DNA of 5,912 nt, taken from positions 1 to 5,912 of the forward strand of contig JBDREF010000134.1 in NCBI GenBank assembly GCA_043820045.1. The letters are read 5' to 3'. A model generated the notes under the pieces. That model saw only the letters and a list, made by a program, of their open reading frames with translations, was not told the origin of the DNA and made no database searches. The DNA is from JBDREF01 sp043820045 (GTDB lineage Bacteria > Planctomycetota > Phycisphaerae > Sedimentisphaerales > Anaerobacaceae). A program made the position numbers and the translations under genes. Positions 1 through 5,245 of this stretch are shown piece by piece (positions within the stretch are counted from its first letter, which is position 1; each line of letters starts with the position of its first letter).

Positions 1-564
1 CCGGGGCTTGTCTTTCAGCGTGACGACCTTGCGAAGCCAGGGGTCGGCAAGGCAATTATCTTCCGGCGGTAGGCTCTTTACTTCAACGAACTGCGTATCG
101 GTGCCGATCCACTCGGCCTTCCAGTCGGATACATCCAACAACCCCATCGTCCACCGAGCCGGCGCACTCCACGCCGAGAGCGCCCCTTGCTCATCGCGGA
201 CCTGGACTTTCCAATAGCAGCACATGCCGGAGGAAAGCGCCGAGCCGTCATAGACGACGAGGTTTGACTGATCGGACTTGACCTGTCCCGAATCCCACAG
301 GTCGCCCTTGTCCCGGGCAAGCAGTTCTTTCGAGCTTGCCACGAGGATACGGTAAGCCGTCTGGCGCTGTCCGCGCTGCCTGGGATCGGCCGCCGTAAGC
401 TTCCAGCTCAGCCGCGGCTGCCCGACATCGATGCCCAAAGGCTCGTCGCGGTATTCGCACTGTAAATCGGCCGGTACGATGCTTGCGGCGAACGTCGCAG
501 CGCTGCCGCTGTGAGTGGAGGCTAAACACAATATCATGGCGAAGGCAATGATTGTACGTCTCAC
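1..564 (-). CDS. Alpha-L-rhamnosidase, GH78 family, N-terminal part (cut by window edge)
   Basis: The first 188 codons of a secreted glycosidase read leftward out of the window without a stop. The start is GTG at 564-562: GGAG (complement of 572-575) lies 7 nt upstream, and the next in-frame ATG (residue 10) falls inside the signal peptide. Residues 1-22 form a Sec-type signal peptide (RRT, hydrophobic IIAFAMILCLA, likely cleavage after GSA or GSAA). The following residues match the N-terminal beta-sandwich region of bacterial GH78 enzymes: LQCEYRDEPLGID (34-46), PRLSW (50-54), QTAYRILVASS (68-78), LWDSG (89-93), YWKVQVRD (117-124), SAWS, RWTMGLL (137-143) and DWKAEWIG (147-154). The family removes terminal alpha-L-rhamnose from glycans or glycosides. 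The (alpha/alpha)6 catalytic domain is outside the window, so activity cannot be judged. It is divergent from the fucosidase gene. The family call is firm; the substrate is unknown. Confidence 0.93.
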   Translation of the reverse strand, partial: MRRTIIAFAMILCLASTHSGSAATFAASIVPADLQCEYRDEPLGIDVGQPRLSWKLTAADPRQRGQRQTAYRILVASSKELLARDKGDLWDSGQVKSDQSNLVVYDGSALSSGMCCYWKVQVRDEQGALSAWSAPARWTMGLLDVSDWKAEWIGTDTQFVEVKSLPPEDNCLADPWLRKVVTLKDKPR

Positions 565-571
565 GATGAAG

Positions 572-575
572 CTCC
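572..575 (-). promoter_or_regulatory. Ribosome binding site that fixes the GTG start of the rhamnosidase
   Basis: On the minus strand the sequence reads AGGAAAGGAGC, with its GGAG core 7 nt before GTG. No in-frame ATG lies between this site and the signal peptide, so the GTG is the only start that keeps the charged n-region. Confidence 0.75.
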
Positions 576-707
576 TTTCCTAAGACTACTGCAAATGAGA
601 TATTGAACAAAGGGCCACGGAACCGCCAAAAAAGCTACCACATTTCACCCGTAAATGCAAAGCTTGTCTTCGATCTGCGTCGCCGCTGCCGGGGCGGTTG
701 GATTTTC

Positions 708-736
708 TTGTAATTGGCCGAGCTTTCTGATATTTT
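708..736 (+). promoter_or_regulatory. Candidate sigma70-type promoter for the fucosidase gene
   Basis: TTGTAA (708-713) and TATTTT (731-736) are separated by exactly 17 nt, each matching the consensus at 4 of 6 positions. Transcription would begin near 743 and leave a leader of about 58 nt before the ATG at 801. In an AT-rich spacer such matches can arise by chance, so this is only a candidate. Confidence 0.3.
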
Positions 737-800
737 TGTCTGGTCGGGAGGGTTGAGGCTAAAACATCGGTCACGGGTATGTTGGAATAAGGAGCCTGTT

Positions 801-2342
801 ATGAGGTCAGACAAGTGGTATCTAATCTTGGCGATTGCGTTGCTGTTTTCGTCCGTTCAGTGCGGCACGCTGAAGAAATCGGCGGGAGTTCAGGACTACA
901 ACTTCGAGCCGACCGCTGAATCCCTGAAGAACTACGAAGTGCCCGAGTGGTACGAGGACGCCAAGTTCGGTATCTATTTTCATTGGGCGCCTTTTTCGGT
1001 GGCCGCGTACAAGACCGAGTGGTATCCGCGCTGGATGTACAGCCCGGAGGGCATAGAGAAGAGACGCAATTTCCAGGACATTCCGGAGCATCACGTGGAG
1101 AAGTGGGGGACTCTCGATAAATTCGGGTACAAGGATTTCATCCCTCTGTTCAAGGCGGAGAATTGGAGCCCGGAGGAATGGGTGGCGTTGTTCAAAGAGG
1201 CCGGCGCGCAGTATCTGGTCTCGGCCGCCGTGCATCACGATGGTTTTGCAATGTGGGATTCGAAATATATCCCGTACAACTCAAAGGCGATGGGTCCGAA
1301 GCGGGACGTCGTCGGCGAGTTCGTCGCCGCCGCTCGCAAGGCTGGTCTTAAGACGGGCGTATCCACTCACTACGGGCGGCACTGGTCCTATTACACCTTC
1401 CGCCCGGAGTACGATAACTGGGACCCGAAGTACGAGGCCCTCTACGGGCGCAGGCGGGGCGATAACGACCCGCCTCGGCCGGAAGATGAGCAGCACTGGC
1501 AAGATGTCATGACCGAGCTGATCGACAATTACCAGCCCGATTACATATATGTCGATGGCGGCATAGGCGACGGCGAGAGACAGTTCAAGAAGCCTTATTT
1601 CAGGCAGGCCTTCTATAATGTCTTAGCTCATTATTACAACAGCGCCCGCGAGTTGCGCAAGGGGGTAGTGCTTACCTATAAGCGTGAATTCCTCGATCCC
1701 AACCAGGCCGTAGAGGATTTCGAGAGGTCCGGGCTCGACGAGATAAGGCTCTCGTCGAAGTGGCAGACGGATGACAAGATTTCCGTCACCGGCTGGTGCT
1801 ACGTCGAGGATACCCTGTTCTGGCCCGTCGATTACTTTATCGGCGCTCTGGCGGATATTGTCAGCAAGAACGGAAACCTGCTGCTCAGCATAGGCCCGAA
1901 GCCCGATGGGACGCTGCGATTCGAGGAAGTCGAGACGCTGCAAAAGATTGGCAAGTGGCTCAAGGTCAACGGCGAGGCGATTTACGGCACGCGTCCCTGG
2001 CGGCAGTTCGGCGAAGGGACAATGGTCAAAATCAGCGACGACGGCAGGCAGGGCAAGCAGAAGATGGGTCCCGACTGCGTGCGATTTACGGTCAAAGGCA
2101 ACGTCCTGTACGCCATCTGTTTCGGCTGGCCTGACTTCGGCGATTTCACTATCACGTCTCTGAACTCCGAGCATCCTGTCAGCGGGCGGGGTATAAAATC
2201 AATCAAAATGTTAGGGTCCGATGAGACGCTCGAATGGGACCAGACCGAGGAAGGTCTTCAGGTGGTCTTCCCGACGCAGCCGCCCTGCGAATACGCTTAC
2301 GTTCTGAAAATCGTCCCGAAAGGCAAGCTGTTGTTCGAGTAA
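801..2342 (+). CDS. Alpha-L-fucosidase, GH29 family, exported
   Basis: A complete 513-residue enzyme that should hydrolyse terminal alpha-L-fucose from glycans by the retaining mechanism. ATG 801 is chosen because AAGGAG (789-794) lies 6 nt upstream and because it puts a signal sequence (MRSDKWYLILAIALLFSS) at the N-terminus; an in-frame TTG at 714 would bury it. Cys21 in SSVQC could be a lipidation site, but Gln at -1 departs from the lipobox. Family landmarks in order: EWYEDAKFGIYFHWAPFSV (49-67), AAVHHDGFAMWDS (142-154), MGPKRDVVGE (164-173), NYQPDYIYVDGG (243-254, Asp252 in the position of the GH29 nucleophile), VEDFERSGLDEIR (304-316), WQTDDKIS plus GWCYVED (321-337), and DIVSKNGNLLLSIGPKPDGT (352-371). 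The length is usual for the family and a C-terminal beta-sandwich extends to residue 513. Glu308 in the DxERG-like motif is a candidate for the general acid/base by family analogy. Physiological substrate is not determinable here. Confidence 0.95.
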   Translation: MRSDKWYLILAIALLFSSVQCGTLKKSAGVQDYNFEPTAESLKNYEVPEWYEDAKFGIYFHWAPFSVAAYKTEWYPRWMYSPEGIEKRRNFQDIPEHHVEKWGTLDKFGYKDFIPLFKAENWSPEEWVALFKEAGAQYLVSAAVHHDGFAMWDSKYIPYNSKAMGPKRDVVGEFVAAARKAGLKTGVSTHYGRHWSYYTFRPEYDNWDPKYEALYGRRRGDNDPPRPEDEQHWQDVMTELIDNYQPDYIYVDGGIGDGERQFKKPYFRQAFYNVLAHYYNSARELRKGVVLTYKREFLDPNQAVEDFERSGLDEIRLSSKWQTDDKISVTGWCYVEDTLFWPVDYFIGALADIVSKNGNLLLSIGPKPDGTLRFEEVETLQKIGKWLKVNGEAIYGTRPWRQFGEGTMVKISDDGRQGKQKMGPDCVRFTVKGNVLYAICFGWPDFGDFTITSLNSEHPVSGRGIKSIKMLGSDETLEWDQTEEGLQVVFPTQPPCEYAYVLKIVPKGKLLFE

Positions 2343-2385
2343 CTCGGGGCCGTAGGCCGGGGCTTTATGAGTTCTCAGCCGTAGA

Positions 2386-2405
2386 GTGTGCAACTTGTTG
2401 CACAC
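2386..2405. repeat. Perfect 8-bp hairpin palindrome in convergent spacer
   Basis: GTGTGCAA (2386-2393) and TTGCACAC (2398-2405) are exact reverse complements around a CTTG loop. It sits 43 bases past the fucosidase stop, between two convergent genes. Neither side has a run of T, so it is not a classical intrinsic terminator, but it could still stabilise or end transcripts. Confidence 0.5.
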
Positions 2406-2446
2406 GCGAATTTGACCGGTTTGCTGTTCACGCCAGCGTAATCCGC

Positions 2447-2471
2447 GTGGGCAAGAACGGAATTTGCCCAC
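2447..2471. repeat. REP-like palindrome (GTGGGCAA / TTGCCCAC)
   Basis: GTGGGCAA (2447-2454) pairs perfectly with TTGCCCAC (2464-2471) across a 9-nt loop, and the right arm is followed by CCTACG. On the minus strand it reads CGTAGGGTGGGCAAA and, after the loop, TTGCCCACGCGG. This resembles dispersed extragenic GGTGGGCA palindromes seen in many environmental bacterial genomes; that resemblance is from memory and was not tested. It lies 31 bases past the stop of the 146-residue membrane protein gene. Confidence 0.45.
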
Positions 2472-2501
2472 CCTACGAGTGGCTTCGTGCCTGCGGGACC
2501 G

Positions 2502-2942
2502 CTACGAGTTCTCAGTCAGTATTCGTGTATGGTTGCTGTTGCTGTTCTTGTTCGGCTGCGTTGCGTTCTGAGTCGTTTCGGACTCGCCGGAGAAGGTGAC
2601 GAACAGGTAGTACGCACACAGGCAGCTAACTGCGAACACAACGCCGATGAACGACGAGACCGAGATCAGCAGGCCGAACACGCCCACAAGCGCCACAACC
2701 ACCGTCGAGGTCTGAAGCAGGAATTTGTGACGCTGGTTGATGCCTAAGGTCAGGCACGCAATCTGGAACACGAGAAACGGCAGTGCGACCGAAAGGCAGC
2801 ACAGTGCAAGAAGCAGCGGGCCTATCAGGTTCCCGGAGCCGGCGAGCGTCAAGATTGCGACCGCCGCAAAGATTGTCAGGCCGCTCAACAGCAGTTTCTC
2901 GAATGCCTCGTATTTCTGAACGCTGGTATTGCTCTGTTTCAT
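2502..2942 (-). CDS. Small four-helix membrane protein of unknown function
   Basis: A 146-residue protein I do not recognise. ATG at 2942-2940 is preferred because AAGGAG (complement of 2953-2958) lies 10 nt upstream; a longer frame upstream has no ATG and reads as low-complexity, non-hydrophobic sequence. Four hydrophobic segments are visible: about 17-35 (LLLSGLTIFAAVAILTLAG), 39-67, 78-98 and 99-117, separated by very short loops such as INQRHKFLLQ. The N-terminus (MKQSNTSVQKYEAFEK) and the polar Asn/Thr/Ser-rich C-terminal tail (118-146) are probably on the same side of the membrane. No catalytic motif is seen. It follows the 156-residue membrane protein on the same strand after 230 bases, so they may or may not share a transcript. 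It converges with the fucosidase gene. Confidence 0.75.
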   Translation of the reverse strand: MKQSNTSVQKYEAFEKLLLSGLTIFAAVAILTLAGSGNLIGPLLLALCCLSVALPFLVFQIACLTLGINQRHKFLLQTSTVVVALVGVFGLLISVSSFIGVVFAVSCLCAYYLFVTFSGESETTQNATQPNKNSNSNHTRILTENS

Positions 2943-3107
2943 AATTGCGAATCTCCTTAAATTGCAGGTACGGCCGTCGGTCGCCCGGCCCAATAGTCTC
3001 AAGTTTTCCGATTTAGGCGCACATTTTGGCTGCTGCGCATTGGAATTCATCGACCAATTTCGGCCGTGAATCAACCTGCTTCGACCAAAAAGATGCTGCA
3101 AAGCGAC

Positions 3108-3125
3108 AAAAAGCCGCAAGGGCGG
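3108..3125 (-). terminator. Weak candidate intrinsic terminator after the 156-residue membrane protein
   Basis: Read on the minus strand, CCGC-CCTT-GCGG is followed after one base by TTTTT, about 48 bases past the stop at 3173. The stem is only 4 bp, so this is marginal. If real, it would separate the two minus-strand membrane protein genes into distinct transcripts. Confidence 0.22.
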
Positions 3126-3130
3126 AAGGG

Positions 3131-3143
3131 ACCTATAATAGGT
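3131..3143. promoter_or_regulatory. Perfect inverted repeat ACCTAT-A-ATAGGT containing a -10-like hexamer
   Basis: Two 6-bp arms are separated by one base. The minus strand reads TATTAT (3139-3134), a possible -10 element for the 146-residue membrane protein gene, although no good -35 lies 16-18 nt upstream and the leader would be about 185 nt. The symmetry suggests an operator-like site, but this is inference from one short match. Confidence 0.25.
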
Positions 3144-3172
3144 GGGGCTTTGCGGTTGAGGGCAGAGGTCCG

Positions 3173-3643
3173 TCAATCCTGAAAGAACGAGGGCGGCCCG
3201 CCGGAGCGTGAGCCGGGGGCGCCTATGCGTGAGCCGTCTTCCAGAGCGTGGATGCTCGCGCGAAAAGAGATCGTCGCAATCGCAAGGGCTAAGAGAAGAT
3301 TCGTCACGTGTGGAACATCGAATGCACCCATCATCTTCAGGTCGGTACTCAGGATATCGTCGGCGGCTTTAATGTACTGCACATAGGGCAGGAAAATACC
3401 CAATATCGTCATCAGGATCATGATTATACTCTCGAACAACGCTACCGCCGCAGAGAGCCAGGGCAGAAAATAGATCACCACCCCGCAGAGGATGCAGAAG
3501 CCGTAGTAGAGGTTTTTATACAACGGCATCCCGTCAAGCACCGCCGTGCGAACATTTATCCCCCCGGCATAATCCAGCAAAATAAACGCCGGAGTAATAT
3601 AATAATACAAGCTCGCAATCGATAATCTGCCGTGAGTACCCAT
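3173..3643 (-). CDS. Small multi-pass membrane protein of unknown function
   Basis: A 156-residue protein I cannot assign to a named family. The ATG at 3643 is preferred; TTG at 3652 would add three residues, and neither has a clear Shine-Dalgarno. From the ATG the protein begins MGTHGRLSIASLYYYITPAF. Hydrophobic segments lie at about 8-26, 46-63 (NLYYGFCILCGVVIYFLP), 65-89 (AAVALFESIIMILMTILGIFLP) and 110-130 (VTNLLLALAIATISFRASI). A polar loop KAADDILSTDLKMMGAFDVP separates the last two, and the tail is Gly/Ser/Arg-rich. The tyrosine cluster SLYYYITP and the motif GINVRTAVLDGMPLYKNLYYGF (split around 30-50) look constrained rather than random, supporting a real gene. It is divergent from the LRR gene and upstream of the 146-residue membrane protein on the same strand. 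Function unknown. Confidence 0.7.
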   Translation of the reverse strand: MGTHGRLSIASLYYYITPAFILLDYAGGINVRTAVLDGMPLYKNLYYGFCILCGVVIYFLPWLSAAVALFESIIMILMTILGIFLPYVQYIKAADDILSTDLKMMGAFDVPHVTNLLLALAIATISFRASIHALEDGSRIGAPGSRSGGPPSFFQD

Positions 3644-3685
3644 TCTAATCAATCGCCAAAAAATCCCGACATCGCCTGAAATGCA

Positions 3686-3714
3686 ATTCTACCCTGATCA
3701 CCCCGCGACCACAA
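3686..3714 (-). promoter_or_regulatory. Candidate sigma70-type promoter for the 156-residue membrane protein
   Basis: On the minus strand TTGTGG (3714-3709) and TAGAAT (3691-3686) are 17 nt apart; the -10 matches the consensus at 5 of 6 positions and the -35 only at TTG. Transcription would start near 3679, giving a leader of about 36 nt before ATG 3643. Confidence 0.35.
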
Positions 3715-3779
3715 ACGATAACGTAAAAAAGAAACCGAATGAATTCCGAGAATCTGGTTTGTTACGGTTAAAAATGTGG

Positions 3780-3808
3780 GTGACAAACGGCAAAAGCTGT
3801 GATACAAT
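3780..3808 (+). promoter_or_regulatory. Sigma70-type promoter of the LRR protein gene
   Basis: GTGACA (3780-3785) and TACAAT (3803-3808) are separated by exactly 17 nt and each match the consensus at 5 of 6 positions. The predicted start near 3815 leaves a short leader of about 27 nt, which includes the ribosome binding site GAGGTG (3832-3837). This is the best promoter in the window. A 5-bp inverted repeat, ACAAT-AAA-ATTGT (3804-3816), overlaps the -10 and start point and could be a binding site. Confidence 0.6.
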
Positions 3809-3841
3809 AAAATTGTGAGGTTGTAAAAAGTGAGGTGTATT

Positions 3842-4963
3842 ATGAAAGCCGAAAAGAGCAAGCAGAAAACAAGAATTTGGACTGCGGTGATTTTTGCGTG
3901 TGTTTCTGTGGTTTTTGTGGCGGTGTCTCTGTTTTACTCTTTCCCGTCAATCTACCAGAAACAAACAACACCGGAGCAAAACAGCGAAAAAATCATTAAA
4001 GAGGCTATCGCCCTATCCCTTCTACCAGCGTGGCCGAGCTACAAAGGACCAGAATTGCCTAAGGATTATGTCAAGAAACATCTCAGTACCCTCAAAAAAC
4101 CATCCGAGCTGACCGATGATGACTATAAGAAAGTTAAGCACATTTACCTTAACAACTCTTCGGTACGAGATATAAAACTACTATCGAGGCTTATAAATCT
4201 GGAAGAACTTGATCTTTACAATATTCAGGTCAGCAATATTAAACCACTCGCGGGACTGAAGAATCTCCAGTCGCTTATGCTTTACAATATGCCGGTCAGC
4301 AACATTGAACCACTTGCAAGTCTTACGAAACTTAAAAACCTTACTATGTATTCTTTAATGGTTAGCGATCTAAATGCTCTATCGGATCTTACAAACCTGC
4401 AAACACTGCGGCTCCTCTCATTATACGAAATCGGAAATATTGAGCCGCTTACAAATCTTACAAACCTGAAAGAACTTCGGCTTGATACTTTAAGAGTTGG
4501 CGATATCAATGCGCTGTCGAATCTTACAACCCTACAGGAGCTTAGCCTTAACCTTAACGGCACAGAGGTCAGCGATTTGCGACCGCTTGAGAATCTTAAG
4601 AACCTGCAAAAGCTTTACCTTGTCGGCACGGAGACCAGTGACTTGCGACCCATTGAGAACCTGACAAATCTTAGAACGCTTCTACTTTCCGGAACCCAAA
4701 TCAGAGATCTCGGCCTTCTATCGCATCTTATAAACATTCAAGAATTGTACATTAACAATACAAGCGTTAGCGATTTTGAGCCGCTTGCCAATCTTGTAAA
4801 CCTGGAAAAACTTGATATCGCCAATATGCAAGTAGGCGATATCGAGCCGATACTAAATCTCAGGAACCTGCAAACACTTAACCTTAGGAATGCAAAAGTC
4901 ACTGAGCAACAGGTTGCAGTACTGAAAAAGGCGATGCCGAAAGTACACATTTCTGGGCCGTAA
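3842..4963 (+). CDS. Membrane-anchored leucine-rich-repeat protein, internalin-like repeats
   Basis: A complete 373-residue protein. ATG 3842 is chosen over GTG 3830 because GAGGTG (3832-3837) sits 4 nt upstream of the ATG. Residues 1-11 are basic, 12-33 (WTAVIFACVSVVFVAVSLFYSF) form one membrane segment without a clear cleavage site, so the rest should be anchored outside the cytoplasm. Residues 45-97 form a helical cap ending in ELTDDDYKKVKHIYL. Twelve LRR units follow (98-366): ten internal repeats, mostly 22 residues, of the form LxxLxLxxxxVSDIxPLxNLxN, with one of 23 (186-208) and one of 24 (231-254). The last unit ends AKVTEQQVAVLKKAMPKVHI, a capping style seen in other bacterial LRR proteins. 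LRR solenoids usually bind protein or glycan; the ligand is unknown. The gene is visibly more AT-rich than the flanking enzymes. It has its own promoter and no same-strand partner close by. Confidence 0.92.
   Translation: MKAEKSKQKTRIWTAVIFACVSVVFVAVSLFYSFPSIYQKQTTPEQNSEKIIKEAIALSLLPAWPSYKGPELPKDYVKKHLSTLKKPSELTDDDYKKVKHIYLNNSSVRDIKLLSRLINLEELDLYNIQVSNIKPLAGLKNLQSLMLYNMPVSNIEPLASLTKLKNLTMYSLMVSDLNALSDLTNLQTLRLLSLYEIGNIEPLTNLTNLKELRLDTLRVGDINALSNLTTLQELSLNLNGTEVSDLRPLENLKNLQKLYLVGTETSDLRPIENLTNLRTLLLSGTQIRDLGLLSHLINIQELYINNTSVSDFEPLANLVNLEKLDIANMQVGDIEPILNLRNLQTLNLRNAKVTEQQVAVLKKAMPKVHISGP
4133..4939 (+). repeat. Twelve-unit 66-base coding repeat (LRR array)
   Basis: The LRR codons recur at 66-base spacing (69 and 72 in two units). 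Near-identical stretches remain at the DNA level, for example CTTACAAACCTG at about 4388 and 4457, and AATCTTACAA several times. This points to expansion by tandem duplication with later divergence. It is a protein-coding repeat, not a CRISPR array: there are no constant repeats with unrelated spacers. Confidence 0.85.
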
Positions 4964-5245
4964 TTTATACTGGTGGTTTTCCTTAGAATTGTTAGTTATT
5001 CGGATTCTGTGGAGTCGAGGATGCTCATGAAGGCTTCGTGGGGGATTTGTATGGAGCCTACGCTTCTTGCCTGCTTTTTGTTTTTTGGGCACCTTAATCT
5101 TTCGCTGCGCAGTCCGGAATGTACCCTGCGAACTAGTTTGAGCCGAATACTGTTTCGCCGGAAATATGTGGTTGAATCATTGTGGATGGTTTAGAATGGG
5201 GTGCGAAATAACGCATGACATTCAGGTATTTTGAGGAGCATGAAC
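4964..5245. other. Spacer between LRR gene and sulfatase gene, with a doubtful minus-strand open frame
   Basis: No convincing gene, RNA or terminator is seen in these 282 bases. The minus strand is open from 5190 to the TAA at 4998-4996 for 64 codons and ends GSIQIPHEAFMSILDSTESE, which resembles an ordinary acidic protein C-terminus, but there is no ATG, GTG or TTG start with a ribosome binding site in that frame. An overlapping minus frame has ATG at 5180 (MIQPHISGETVFGSN) and stops after 15 residues. This could be a decayed gene or chance. The sulfatase ribosome binding site GAGGAG is at 5233-5238; TAGAAT at 5192-5197 is a possible -10 without a good -35. Confidence 0.3.
5233..5238 (+). 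promoter_or_regulatory. Ribosome binding site deciding the sulfatase start
   Basis: GAGGAG is followed by C and then two in-frame ATGs, 5240 and 5246. Spacing of 7 nt supports the second; the first is too close to be used efficiently. The two-residue difference lies before the twin-arginine motif and does not alter the mature protein. Confidence 0.65.

Noticed and set aside
248..610. 120-codon minus-strand open frame overlapping the rhamnosidase start
   Set aside because: Different phase from the GH78 reading frame, which has signal peptide and family motifs; this frame is Arg/His/Ala-rich shadow.
714..800. N-terminal extension of the fucosidase from TTG at 714
   Set aside because: It would add 29 mostly non-hydrophobic residues in front of a good signal sequence; ATG 801 has its own AAGGAG, so the longer start is unlikely.
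1623..2174. 183-codon minus-strand open frame opposite the fucosidase
   Set aside because: Shadow of conserved GH29 coding sequence; no ribosome binding site or family motif.
2386..2405. Hairpin as an intrinsic terminator of the fucosidase
   Set aside because: The stem is perfect but no T-run follows on either strand, so it is reported only as a palindrome.
3308..3625. 105-codon plus-strand open frame opposite the 156-residue membrane protein
   Set aside because: Rich in His, Arg and Gln, as expected for the complement of hydrophobic codons; no start signal.
3649..3861. 70-codon minus-strand open frame with a hydrophobic N-terminus, ending at the TTG before the 156-residue protein
   Set aside because: It runs antisense through the LRR promoter and start codon, lacks a ribosome binding site, and its second half has no protein-like pattern.
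4133..4939. Regular 66-base repeats as a possible CRISPR array
   Set aside because: The periodicity is fully explained by LRR codons, units diverge along their whole length, and the frame is uninterrupted.
4973..5194. 73-codon plus-strand open frame after the LRR gene
   Set aside because: Starts at GTG without a ribosome binding site and shows no motif; composition is not convincing and it overlaps the minus-strand open frame.
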